DNA from: Cephalotrichum gorgonifer
Taxonomy: Eukaryota > Ascomycota > Sordariomycetes > Microascales > Microascaceae
Assembly: GCA_900312665.1 (NCBI GenBank)
Contig: ONZQ02000007.1
Location: 916,102-980,101, forward strand
Reading direction: 5' to 3'
Length of the DNA: 64,000 bases
A program made the translations under genes and the position numbers. Every line of letters starts with the position of its first letter. The first letter of the stretch is position 1. The notes beneath the pieces are model-generated. The model ran no database searches. It saw nothing but the letters and a program-made list of their open reading frames with translations, and had not been told where the DNA came from. Below are positions 24,372-34,378 of this stretch, in pieces.

Positions 24372-26960
24372 ATGGCTCCTACATCCACCCCCCGGGCCCC
24401 CGAGCCCAACAACATCAAGAAACCGAGGCGTCCTACCTGCTTCTACGTCCTCGCACTCATGGCATTCCTCCTCATCACCCTCTCACTCCTCCTCCTCTTC
24501 TCCCACCTCAGCGGCGCCCTGAACCACACCTCCCGAATCCCATCCAACCCCACGAGCTGGCACCGCTATGTCCGCGCCTCACCGGGCCATGTCGTCCACC
24601 CCGCCACCGTGCTGGAGGGCTCCTCCATGGGCAAAGTGCTGAACCACCAGGGCCTGATATCCGGCGACGAGCCGACCGTGCTCGTGAGGGACTCCCGGAC
24701 GGACAAGGTCCCGAGCGTCGTGATCGACTTTGGGATCAACACCGTCGGTATCCTCTCCATTGAGTTCGCGGGTGCCGAGGGCGCGGGGGACAGTCTGCCC
24801 GGGCTGAGGCTGGCGTTCTCGGAGACGCTGGAGCATTTGAGCGATAACAGTGACTTCACTCGCTCGTATAATGTGAGTGGGGGGAGGGGGGACAAAGGGG
24901 GGGCTCCTTAGATGTGCAAGACCACTTACACTGGATATACCGTACCCTGCCCCAAATTCGAGACCAAGAGCTAACCTTGTATGACAGGCGAGAAAGGGAT
25001 CTCCGGAACATTTGACTGGCGGGACAGATCAGGTATGAGGCGTTCCCGTCTTCAATCGTTACTAGTCCGGGTTTACCCCCTTGTAATCCCCTTTCTTTGC
25101 TTTTCCCCCCCTCGAGTCTCATGTCCCCTATACCTGTACTCACACTCTCGCCCAGGTCGCCGTTGAAACCGCCCCCTACACCTGGACGAATCAGCTCGGC
25201 TGCCAGCGCGACAACCAGAGGGTCTGCTCAGACGGCCTCCACGGCTTCCGCTACCTCCGCATCTCTCTCGATGCCCTCGACGCCGACGCGCCCTTCACGG
25301 CGCCGCAGGGTCGGGTGTCCATCTCCTCCGTCTCCCTCCGGCTCTCGGCCTTCCTCGGCACCCCCGACACCTTCACGGGCTGGTTCGAGTGCTCGGACGA
25401 GGACCTGACCCAGTGGTGGTTCGACGGCGTGTACACCAACGACCTCTGCACCGACATCTTCCGCGCCAACGACACCGAGCCGAGGGACGCCGTCGCCCAG
25501 GGCCTGCTGGGGAAGTGGGTGCTGCACGACGCGCCCAAGAGGGACAGGGACCCTTACGTGGGCGACCTGGCCGTCGCGGGGCTGACCACCTTCATGTCGC
25601 ATAACACGAGCGATGCCGTCGTCAACGTCCTGGCCGACCTGGCGGATCATCAACGTGCTGACGGGTGGATCCCCCCGGCGAGCATGTAAGTGTTCTCTCC
25701 CAAGACTAGCGTCGCGACCCAATCCTTTGGGCTCTAATCCTAACGTCTTTACCCAGCTTCCAATATACCCTCAGACTCTTCGACTACCCCCTCTGGTGGG
25801 TCGTCTGCACTTACGACTACGTCCTCCACACCGGCGACCTCGCCTATCTGGACAAGTACTACCCCAACATGGCCGCCACACTCGACGACTACTACCCGCC
25901 GCTCATGGACAAGTCGACCGGCCTCGTCGTCAAGCCGGGCGGCTACGGCGATTACGCCTTCCTCCCGCGCTCGGGGCCCGTGACGTACTACAACGTCCTC
26001 TACGTGCACGCCCTCCGGCGCGCCACCCTCCTCGCGCGCCACCGCGGCTCGGACTACGACGCCGACGCCGAGCGGTGGGAGTCCCGCGCGACGGAGCTCT
26101 CGGCGGCCGTGAACGCGCACAACTTCGACGCCGGAGCGGGGGCCTTCTTCGACGGGACGTGCGGCAGCGGCGGTGAGTACTGCGCCACGCACGCGCAGGA
26201 CGGGAACAGCATCGCCATCGTCGGCGGGGTGGCGGACGCGGAGCGGGCGGAGTCGATACTGAAGTACTGGGCCTCGGCGGCGTCGAGGGAGTGGGGGAAC
26301 TCGTTCTACGACAACAACGCGCTCGGAGGGGACTTCGGGGAGAGGACGTACGCCTTCATCTCGTACTTTGAGATTGTGGCGCGGTTCGAGACGGCGGGCA
26401 TGGTCGGGTCGGCGTTCGAGGAGATGAGGAGGCTGTGGGGGTACATGGCGGCGCGGGACCCCGGGGTGACGTTCTGGGAGGGGACGGGGGACTCGTACAA
26501 CTCGGACTCGTTCAAGAGCAGGTCGCACGGGTGGTCGACGGGCGTGGTGCCGCTGCTGTCGAGGTATGTGCTCGGCGTGGCGCCCACGAGCCCCGGTTTC
26601 GAGACGTGGAGCGTGAAGCCCAGGACCGGGGACGACGACGTGAGCTGGGCCCGCGGCGAGGTGCCGGTCCCGGGGGGAGGAGAGGGGATACGAGTCTGGT
26701 GGGAGAAGGTGGAGGGGCGCGGCTTCGAGATGGGGGTGCAGGTCCCGGACGGGCTCGGGGAGGGGAAGATCGCCGTGCCGGTGGAGGGGAGGGCGATCGT
26801 GAGGGTTAACGGGGAGGTGGTGTGGGATGGTGCCGAGGATGGGAGCGGGAGAGTGGGTAAGAGGAAGAGGACCGCGATCGCGACGGGCGATGGGTATGTG
26901 GAGTTTGAGGCTTCGGGAGGGAAGACGAGGGTGTCGGTGGGTTACGCCAGGGAGCTTTGA
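24372..26960 (+). CDS. GH78-type alpha-L-rhamnosidase-like glycosidase with N-terminal membrane anchor
   Basis: Exons 24372-24872, 24988-25032, 25156-25685 and 25757-26960, with consistent phases, give 759 residues. GH78 enzymes release L-rhamnose from plant glycosides and polysaccharides. Residues 24-46 are a continuous hydrophobic stretch preceded by KKPRR and without an obvious cleavage site, as in a type II signal anchor. A beta-rich region follows (WHRYVRASPG and VIDFGINTVG). Then comes the (alpha/alpha)6-type catalytic part with YVGDLAVAGL, ADGWIPPAS, LWWVVCTYDYV and DNNALGGDFGERTYAF, and a C-terminal beta domain. The tiny 45-nt second exon is supported by phase on both sides. Assignment rests on overall resemblance to fungal GH78 proteins. 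The exact substrate is unknown, and a related six-hairpin family cannot be excluded. Confidence 0.8.
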
Positions 26961-27623
26961 TACACGACATGCTGCATTGCGACTGCTTAGATTTGGGATT
27001 GGATATGAGCATCGATACGGACATGGATTTGGATTTACTCATCATCGCACTGCTGCATCATTCCGGTTTGGGTACACAGGCCCTGACTGGTATAATTAAT
27101 TTTCCTTGTAATTGCATTCAGGATCCTATTCTATCCTGGGGGTGGGTGGGTTGCTGTTGACATACGCCAGTAGCAACACATGACTTGAATCCGTATTGTA
27201 GAGGTTGTACACAAAATCTACATGTATCCGACCTGGCAACATCAGATCAGCGCTCTCTCCCCCTTCTCCAGCCGAGCTGCGCCGCGGAGCAACTTGGTTC
27301 ATAGTAACACCGACAGCACCTTTTCCTATCCCTAGCGCAGAAAGCTCTGAAAGATTTCAGTCTGCAACGTCACTCTCTTATTTTTAGCCCAGATGCCCGA
27401 ACTGGAGCCGTGAAGCAAGGGCGGGCGTGGATTCGAAGATGTCCCGGAATGGAGTCAATGTCGTCAGGGACCTGCGCACTATACATGTACAGCATGCAAG
27501 CTGGCCAACAGCTAGCTCCTTGGCTGGGTCGGTGACACTACTATCATCAACCCTGGACCTTATGTACCCTCCCCCCTTCACTTTCCCCCCTCCTCCCTAC
27601 CTTGAGCGCTATGCGCAGAGCTA
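26961..27623. other. Intergenic region between convergent GH78 and DUF2235 genes
   Basis: 663 bases of 3' flank. I see no gene, RNA or repeat beyond short AT-rich stretches. Confidence 0.6.
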
Positions 27624-30600
27624 TCAGTATCCGTGATTTCCTATCCTACTATCATTCTTAGGAGAACTCACCGAGCCAAACCTCACGCCATAACTCCTCT
27701 CAAGCCAAAGAGGGCTCTGAAAGGGCCTGGATTTGTGCCATAACCTCTTGAGGAAGAACGGCTCGTGATGCTCGACAACCGCCTGCAGCCGGCCGACCTC
27801 AGCGCAACACTCGCAGGCACCGCCTCCTACCGGGATACTCTGGCCCCGATGCTCGAAGATATCCCCCGAAGTCGAGGCAGTCGGGACCCACTCGAAGCCG
27901 GTCGTAACGGGCAGGATCCCGCTCGTCGTGTAGTCCTTCCAGTCGCGGTCAAAGAATCTCTTGAGGTCCGGGAGCAGGCAGCTCAAGACGCCTCTCGTCC
28001 TGTCGAGATGCTGGCAGTGGCTCCCACAAGGCGTCCCCGCGCATCTATTGTCGGCACACTTGATTACGGATCCGACGCTGTTGCAGAATATCACATGGAC
28101 CGACTCCTTCCGAGCAAGCGGCTCCCAGCCCCGGAGATTAGTGCTGGCCCTGTTGCAGTCGAGATACCGGAGTCCTATAAGCCCGGGACCGGTGAGGTCG
28201 TGGAGGTCGTACCCGAAGACAACCCCCTTCTTAACGTGTTTCCTCTGGTTGGTGTTGGAGTAGCAGACCGACTGGGCCTTTTCCATGCCGTCCCACACTG
28301 CCAGGACAAAGTCTCCAAAGGTGATATCGGTCGGCGACCCTCCTAGCCCTAGCAGCTTTTTTCCTTGGTTTGTGATGAGGCAGTCCCAGGCTGATTTGCT
28401 AGGGTCGTCTGAAGCCGTGATGTACCTAAGCGGCTCCGCGAAATTCAGGTCCAACAGGTTAACTAGGCATACCGTGACGAAAAACAGCACAGAGTGCGCG
28501 GGGAGGAGCCACGCTCGACGTATGGAATCATCCCAAAGTATAACGGGAGTCTTCCTTGCGCTCCGTATCTGGAGGCGGAAGTGGTTGAAAGCATGCTTAA
28601 CCGCGGTCGGTTGCACCTTCCGCTCCTGCTGGCGGCTATAGCCGTACCTCCATTCGATCGAAGCTATCAGGAAGTTTATCCTTGCGGCGAGGCCGGCCTG
28701 GTGGACCGTGGTCACGCTCGCCGTGTCCAGGATATTGTTGGTCACGGCGGGGACTCCCGTCTCCTTGTCGAACTCTTCTAGGAACTCCGCGTCTGGCGCC
28801 GCGGCGCCGATACTAACCCTGGGACTGTCGCACCATCCCACGTACACATTCCCCGGGGTGTATCTGAACTCTTTCGACTGCGGTTCTCCGCGCTGTCGCT
28901 TTTGTAGCTGTGTTAAAGACTTGATGGCGTCGGCGAGCCCGTCCTGTCCTCCTCCTACCGCGCCCGGCTGGTCGGCTGGCTGGATAGCTTCCAGTACGTC
29001 GGCCGGAGTGATGAAACTGTTCGGCGTACGCACCACATGCCATCGCCGGGATTCCACCGGCTTGAGCTGGATCAGGGCCGTGTCAACCCCGAACAATATG
29101 GCTCCGTACTCGGTGACCCACGGACGAGAGGCGCGAGAGAGGCCCACGAGGAGGTCGAAGTCGATCTCGAGTCCTTCCTGACGGCCATCGGCCTTGAAGT
29201 GAAAACGCGGCACTTCGGCAACACAGTGGTGGTCAAACAGCTGAGTCCAGCACGAAGACACTTCGTTTCCCGGACTAAACAGTTCGGAACGGCTAGACAA
29301 TACCCTGACGCCTTCAGTCTCGCCGTCCTCGACGCCGCATCCCACCGTAAACAAACCTTCCGCGTCTCGCCCCGGGGTTTGAAAGACCTCCACGACCCAG
29401 CTAAGCGCGGACAGTAGCCGAGATCTAACGTCGGCTCCCGAATTTTCTGGGAGTGTCATGCTGAGTGAGGTATCCGCGAAGTAGGCTGTGATCGAATGGG
29501 CGTCAAGATGCACATGTACTTGATCAAGACAGCCCGAAAGGTCCTTCTTTTCGGAGGTCTTAAGCTGCTGTTCACCTGTTGTCACTCCGGCTTTTGGGAC
29601 TAGCAACTCTGTTACCCGGTACGGCAGAGACTTACTCAGTCGAGAAGTCTTAGACTGAGGCTCCGCCGGTATTGTTGAGGATATGGCTTTTGGGACAAGC
29701 AACTCCGCTACCCGGTCGGGTAGAGGCTTATTCGGATGGGAAGTCTCAGAATGCGGCTCCCCCGGTGGTGCGGCAGTTGGGACTCTGGTCTTCAGGACGC
29801 ACAACTTCGTTACCCAGTCCAGCAGGGCGCTTCCTAGGTCCCCGTAAAACTCGTTCAGGAAGTCCGGAATGGTCCTGGCGACGTAACACTCCTCATCATG
29901 GCTTACTTTTGTTATTGTCAGGACATCCTCCCAGTTGTCTTGGCCATGGCGGTCATGGAAGTCTGGGCCCTTCCACTTGATCGTCAGAGGAGTAGGGCCA
30001 TCTGATTCCAGTGGAGCTCTCGGGCCAGACGATTCCTTCCCGGCGAGGCACTCATAGGTCGCCCGGTCGATCTCACCAGTGGCCTGTCGATATAACTGAT
30101 AATCATCGTACGTGGTCGACGGGTATCTCTCCTCAGAGACGTCGGCCAGCCGACAGACCGTCGCACCCGACTGGTCGAAGGGCCTTTTGTAGTCATACGT
30201 CCTCGCATTGCTGTCGAGTATCCTGCGTGACCGAAGCCAGGGAGCCCAACTTCCCGCGTGCATCATCGTCTCGCTAATACCCGTGACGGGGAAGCTCAGC
30301 AACCGGGCCAGGTAAGAAATAGCGAGTCCGAGCGGCTGCATCTGGGCATACACATCGCCGGTGCCCTTGGATTCCTCGCCGCTGGTGAGTCTTCGGGCTA
30401 CGCCTTCGATCTCGGCGTCGATATCTGGGATAAGCGTTCCGGGGGTATCATTATCCTCGCGTTTAATATTCTCCAGCATCCACATTAAAACAAGATCAGA
30501 GAGGATTGTATTTGGACGAGCCATGGGTAGCCAGGGGAGCAGCCAGCTCATGGCATCGGCAGCCAATGCTGAAGGAAACTTCCGCCTTCCAAGATCATAA

Positions 30601-31364
30601 TGCATCCCGGGGAACCACGTTTCGTTAATACTGGGTGAAACTCCCGTCTCCTCAGTGGCGGCGCTCGTCGTAAAACGGCAGAGGCTGAACAGGGGTAGTG
30701 TCTCGTGCACGGATACGGCATGGTAGACCTTCCTGACCGCGCGCGAGGCATTCATATTTTCGTGAAGACGGGGAGGTCCGCGGCCAGCCATGGGGAGGAA
30801 GAGATTGGGCAAACTCGCCGGGTCCGTAGTATCTAGGATGCCCATGAATGCGACCGGCGCCCCAACATCCCAGGACGAGCGGCTCCGCAACCTTTCCATC
30901 TGGAGGGGGGACGGCCCACCATCGCGGCCCAGGGCTTCATACATCGAGTAGACGTGGTTGACTAACACGGTCGTCTCGCGGTCATCATCCGTCTTCTTGA
31001 CGACACCGCAGGCGCTGATCATACCGGCCACACAGCGGACGACGTAAGCGCCGCGCCCCAGCCCAAACATCCAAATCTCGTGCTTATCCGTGAAGCGATT
31101 GACGATGTACTGGTAGATATCCACGCAGCTGGCGGCCACGTCAGGGCTAGTCGAGCCGGTGAGCATCAGGTCCAGGACAGCATTACCTAGCCCCGGACCG
31201 TCGAAATATCGCGCCTGGACACCATGATATTCTCGAGAGTCCTTCCCATGTCCCACGTCGATGCCCATGAGACCGGCCAGCATGGAGATGTTCGTCTCGG
31301 TCTTCGCCTTTTGGCCACACCACGTGCCGTCGCAAAGCACGACGAGCTTCGACAGGCTACTCAT
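27624..31364 (-). CDS. Large DUF2235-domain protein, probable pseudo-hydrolase with long C-terminal region
   Basis: One uninterrupted ORF of 1246 residues. Residues 1-~290 match the DUF2235 alpha/beta-hydrolase domain (related to the T6SS lipase Tle1): LVVLCDGTW at the start, RYFDGPG, and NETWFPGMHYDLG, which keeps the His-Asp pair of the usual H-x-D-x-G motif. The nucleophile elbow, normally G-x-S-x-G, reads FGLGRGAYVVR, so residue 103 is glycine (codon GGG at 31056-31058). Around residues 510-610 there are about three imperfect 32-34-residue repeats ending in LLVPKA. The last ~400 residues are globular-looking and hydrophobic (a LLPAHSVLFFVTVCLVNLLDL segment, then a Cys-rich stretch with CADNRCAGTPCGSHC). 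I cannot assign a domain there; it recalls the conserved C-terminal parts of large fungal signal-transduction ATPase-like proteins, which is only an impression. No function is claimed. Confidence 0.75.
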   Translation of the reverse strand: MSSLSKLVVLCDGTWCGQKAKTETNISMLAGLMGIDVGHGKDSREYHGVQARYFDGPGLGNAVLDLMLTGSTSPDVAASCVDIYQYIVNRFTDKHEIWMFGLGRGAYVVRCVAGMISACGVVKKTDDDRETTVLVNHVYSMYEALGRDGGPSPLQMERLRSRSSWDVGAPVAFMGILDTTDPASLPNLFLPMAGRGPPRLHENMNASRAVRKVYHAVSVHETLPLFSLCRFTTSAATEETGVSPSINETWFPGMHYDLGRRKFPSALAADAMSWLLPWLPMARPNTILSDLVLMWMLENIKREDNDTPGTLIPDIDAEIEGVARRLTSGEESKGTGDVYAQMQPLGLAISYLARLLSFPVTGISETMMHAGSWAPWLRSRRILDSNARTYDYKRPFDQSGATVCRLADVSEERYPSTTYDDYQLYRQATGEIDRATYECLAGKESSGPRAPLESDGPTPLTIKWKGPDFHDRHGQDNWEDVLTITKVSHDEECYVARTIPDFLNEFYGDLGSALLDWVTKLCVLKTRVPTAAPPGEPHSETSHPNKPLPDRVAELLVPKAISSTIPAEPQSKTSRLSKSLPYRVTELLVPKAGVTTGEQQLKTSEKKDLSGCLDQVHVHLDAHSITAYFADTSLSMTLPENSGADVRSRLLSALSWVVEVFQTPGRDAEGLFTVGCGVEDGETEGVRVLSSRSELFSPGNEVSSCWTQLFDHHCVAEVPRFHFKADGRQEGLEIDFDLLVGLSRASRPWVTEYGAILFGVDTALIQLKPVESRRWHVVRTPNSFITPADVLEAIQPADQPGAVGGGQDGLADAIKSLTQLQKRQRGEPQSKEFRYTPGNVYVGWCDSPRVSIGAAAPDAEFLEEFDKETGVPAVTNNILDTASVTTVHQAGLAARINFLIASIEWRYGYSRQQERKVQPTAVKHAFNHFRLQIRSARKTPVILWDDSIRRAWLLPAHSVLFFVTVCLVNLLDLNFAEPLRYITASDDPSKSAWDCLITNQGKKLLGLGGSPTDITFGDFVLAVWDGMEKAQSVCYSNTNQRKHVKKGVVFGYDLHDLTGPGLIGLRYLDCNRASTNLRGWEPLARKESVHVIFCNSVGSVIKCADNRCAGTPCGSHCQHLDRTRGVLSCLLPDLKRFFDRDWKDYTTSGILPVTTGFEWVPTASTSGDIFEHRGQSIPVGGGACECCAEVGRLQAVVEHHEPFFLKRLWHKSRPFQSPLWLERSYGVRFGSVSSPKNDSRIGNHGY
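29560..29830 (-). repeat. Imperfect coding tandem repeat inside the DUF2235 gene
   Basis: The DNA around GGGAC-AGCAACTC-G-TACCCGG recurs at offsets of 96 and 102 bases (landmark GGAC at 29597, 29693 and 29795), all multiples of three. This encodes 32-34-residue repeats with ...RVAELLVPKA / RVTELLVPKA. It is probably a recent in-frame duplication. Confidence 0.7.
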
Positions 31365-31536
31365 TTGGAGAGGAAAAGAGGGCGGGTTTACTTTAATTAT
31401 GTTTTGAGGGCAAGAAAAATGAGCAAAACGCGGCGCAGAACACTAGCCAAGGCGCTGCGATTAGGAAGGCTCGGGGTTACTTGCCACCAAGAACGTGCCG
31501 GCCAGTGTAGAAAGAGCGGCCTAGATAGGTTTTTGT

Positions 31537-31563
31537 AGCTATATATATTATATATATACAGCT
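31537..31563. repeat. AT-rich imperfect palindrome
   Basis: AGCTATATATAT on the left and ATATATACAGCT on the right can pair as a hairpin or cruciform with one mismatch region. It could be a terminator-like or simple-repeat structure. Confidence 0.5.
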
Positions 31564-32056
31564 CCTTCTGATAGACTCGTCGTTAGGGAGAATTAGTGAG
31601 GCTCATGAATGATACCCATCGTAAAGGAACAGCAATTACTCTGGAACAGAAAGAAAAGCGAGGTGACTCTATAAATGCCAGACTGGGCTGGCTTTGCCAA
31701 CGAAGCAAACACTCTGACATTGTTTAAAATTCAATGGCGTCACAGCCTTGAAGAATATACTGATGGTCAGATTACTATATGTATAAATGATTAGAGAAGT
31801 GGGCTTGTTTAGTATGTGAACAAGATGATTGCTAGCAGAATGGTGGTTGGAAAAGTGTAAGGGTTGAGGAGTGAGTAATGACGTAGTGTATCGCTGGTTG
31901 AGTGGAATGACGTAACGGGCTCCTATGCGCGCGGAAGCAACAACCCATGGTCTCAAGCCCTGTTTCTGTACGTCTCGTCCTCCAAGTCAGTCCTTGTTTG
32001 CCACTTTTCTTACGCTTCCCTCGAGCATAAATCACCCTAGCTTCACCCTCATGCCA

Positions 32057-32066
32057 CTATATAAGG
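32057..32066 (+). promoter_or_regulatory. Candidate TATA box of the small ORF
   Basis: CTATATAAGG, a near-consensus TATA element, lies about 200 bases upstream of the ATG at 32262. The sequence between is pyrimidine- then CAA-rich, the composition of many fungal 5' UTRs of strongly expressed genes. Confidence 0.4.
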
Positions 32067-32261
32067 TTTCAGTTTCGATTTCCCCTACTACACATGCTCT
32101 CCAAACCAAAACCTCAACCTCCTCCTTCCTTCAACCCACTGTGAACTACAACTATCAACACCACCAAACATAACCAAAATCCAAACCTCGCCGAACCTGC
32201 TACCGAAAACTACATTACACGTCTCTAAAACTTTGCACTCACGCAAACACATCCGAACACA

Positions 32262-32420
32262 ATGCCTTTCAGATTCGGCAGACACGGGGCCGGTCCTAAC
32301 TACGTCAAGCCCGTCGGCGGCCGCCACTTCGGCACCTCAGTACACGTGGGCCGGCACGGCGTCAGGCGCGGGCCCTGGAGGTTCTCTCTAGGGAAGTTCA
32401 GCTGTTTCAAGCAGCATTGA
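32262..32420 (+). CDS. Candidate 52-residue basic Gly/Arg/His-rich small protein
   Basis: An ATG in good context (AACACAATGCC) opens 52 codons ending in TGA. The product begins MPFRFGRHGAGPNYV and has the short element GRHG twice (GRHGAG, GRHGVR) plus GGRHFG between them. It is strongly basic, has no transmembrane segment or signal peptide, and ends GKFSCFKQH. Third positions are mostly C or G, as in real genes of this window, although the flanks are AT-rich. A near-consensus TATA box and a CAA-rich leader lie upstream. I do not recognise a family. It could be a real small protein or a chance ORF; expression data would decide. Confidence 0.5.
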   Translation: MPFRFGRHGAGPNYVKPVGGRHFGTSVHVGRHGVRRGPWRFSLGKFSCFKQH

Positions 32421-33632
32421 GCTTTTTTGGGGCCTCCTCATATATTCAGATCTGCGCCTGGATCGGGAAACTAGACATGGAGTTAAATCAGCACCGAGCG
32501 TGTTGGAGTTCGGGGGGGGAAGGGGTAACGGGTTGGCGTACGACGATGGGCAAGATATGATGTCAAGATTTCCCTAGGAAGGGATTGGGTTTTCTTTCCT
32601 GGCTGTTTATATCATGGAACAGAGCGTGGGATATAAATATAGCATACCAATACCATTACTTGTACGCAACACCCAGGATTTTTGTGCCCCCCCGGCTGCA
32701 GGACCTCCATTGTATGGGTGGCCAGCTGGGACCCTGTGCCGGAGGTAACTGGAGATGAGATGTACGATGTTTGGAAGGGCGATTCCCTACCCTGTATATC
32801 GTTCTACCTTAACGTCGGATGGTAAGCCTAGTAGACGGCGGGCCAATGGGCCGGCCCTTGAGCCTGTCATCTACTGTCTTTAACATTTTTTACTCCCCGT
32901 AGCTGACTGCGTCAGTATCACTGCGGGAAAGGGACGTAACCGCTGGCAACACGAAACGGAATGCGGCTAGTCTCCTAGGGATAGCCATAGCCGCTGCGGA
33001 TCTCGGTTGCACTGAAATCTGGGCTGGGTGTGCTCGTGATGATCCAACGTCGACGACCTCTCTCGCAAAATACCAAGTCTGGGAATGCTAGGACCGAACA
33101 TGCACTCTTGCAGCGGGAAGGCAAGCCAAGGAACCCGGGAGAGCCCGAGCCCCGATCTTTGACCATGGAAAGGTGTATTGCGCCCGGCACCTCATCCCCC
33201 ATCGGCCTACCTACGCGCCCCTCCTTCCGGCTCGCAGACCAGATCCATGGACCCCATCATCCACCACCACCTGCGGTTCCGAGCTCACACACACACACAC
33301 ACACACCTCGGGGAGGGTGGGGAGGGTAGGACTCATCCTGGCTTGAAAGAGGTCATTTTTCTTCATTTTCTAGCATTTGCAGCCAGCGACCCCTGATCTC
33401 ATGGATCGCAACGCAAAACCGTATCCCGAACGCATTTCCGATGCTCAGCATGATAAAAACCCCGTGCATTGAAACACAGCCAGACCAAGATGTATCCCTT
33501 TTTGCATTTCGTTTCGCCCCCCCTCCTCCACACCGCGCTTGCCCTCTCCTCCCCCTCTTCCGCAATTCGTAAACCGCGAACTCCGAAAAGGTCCCCAAGT
33601 GTCCCCCTCCTCCATTAGCCCGTTGTTTACAT
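32421..33632. other. Intergenic region between the small ORF and eL32
   Basis: About 1.2 kb holding 3' flanks of convergent units. It contains a CA microsatellite (33286-33306). No recognisable gene or RNA. Confidence 0.55.
33286..33306 (+). repeat. CA dinucleotide microsatellite
   Basis: About ten CA units in the eL32 downstream region. Confidence 0.9.
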
Positions 33633-34378
33633 TCATACCTCGGTGGTGACCTTGGCCTTGGCGTTCGTGACCTTGACGGATAGTTGCTTCGCGCGGGCGA
33701 TGATGTCGATCCGCTTCCGCGCGGAGACGTTGTGGGCGATCTCGGCGGCGTGGGTCCGGTTGTGCATCAGGAGGAGCTCGAGGTCGTTGACGTTGCTGAC
33801 GAGGAAGGCCTTGTGGCCCGAGGGCATCATGTACTTGGTCTTCTTGTTGGCGCCATAGCCGATCTGCAGGAGGTAAATTGTCATTAGTACCGCTGTCTCG
33901 GACCCCCCCCCCCCCCCCAACCCATCGCGCTCCCTCGTTGGGCGTTCCGAATCCTTGTCGGCGTGCGGGTTGGGAAGGAAGAAAAAAAGGAGGGGTGGGG
34001 TTCCCCGAGATTCCCAGAAACGTACCGAGGGCATAGCGATGTTGCCCTTGAACCGCCTGCGCACGCGGGAGTCGATACCCTTGGGCTTCCTCCAGCTGGG
34101 GTCGACACACTTGAAGCGGTCACTCTGGTGGCGAGTGAAGCGCTTCGTGCCTATATTTCACAAAGTCCAAACGTCAATATCCCGGTCTCCATCATCATGT
34201 CCTTAAAAATCTCTCTCCCCGCGGACAGGGAGACGAGGGGGTAAACGGGGAGAGATTTTGTCGTCGTATTGCGAATCGTATTGTTCTCTTTTTCGGTGGC
34301 AGAGAGAAGGGGGGGAGAGGATATTTCTCGAGACGTACGCTTCTTCACGATGGGAACGTGCTTCTTAGCGGAAACCAT
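33633..34378 (-). CDS. rpl32: Cytosolic 60S ribosomal protein eL32
   Basis: Exons 34378-34339, 34150-34026 and 33863-33633 give 131 residues, the usual eL32 length. It is a structural protein of the large cytosolic ribosomal subunit. Conserved stretches run the whole length: MVSAKKHVPIVKKR, TRHQSDRFKCVDPSWRKPKG, RRRFKGNIAMPS, IGYGANKKTKYMMPSG and KRIDIIARAKQL. Phases (1, then 0) are satisfied by standard donors and acceptors. A further intron in the 5' UTR is likely: a GTACGC donor at 34483 and a TACAG acceptor ending at 34379, directly before the ATG. Multiple introns at the 5' end are common in fungal ribosomal protein genes. Intron 2 carries a run of 16 C (33903-33918) on the + strand. The terminal codons GAG GTA TGA mimic a splice donor but no later exon is needed. 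Confidence 0.97.
33903..33918. repeat. C16/G16 homopolymer in eL32 intron 2
   Basis: Sixteen consecutive C on the + strand, inside an intron. Its length is unreliable in most sequencing. Confidence 0.9.

Larger units (their letters stand above)
31365..32261. other. Intergenic region between the DUF2235 gene and the small basic ORF
   Basis: About 900 bases. The left end is the promoter of the DUF2235 gene. An AT palindrome (AGCTATATATATTATATATATACAGCT type) lies at 31537-31563. The right 200 bases look like a core promoter and CA-rich 5' UTR for the small ORF at 32262. Confidence 0.5.

Noticed and set aside
25228..26528. Minus-strand ORFs opposite the GH78 gene
   Set aside because: Antisense shadows with Arg/Val/Pro/Gly-biased composition.
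33445..34110. 221-codon frame overlapping eL32
   Set aside because: A shifted reading frame of the eL32 exons and introns; the true product is the 131-residue spliced protein.
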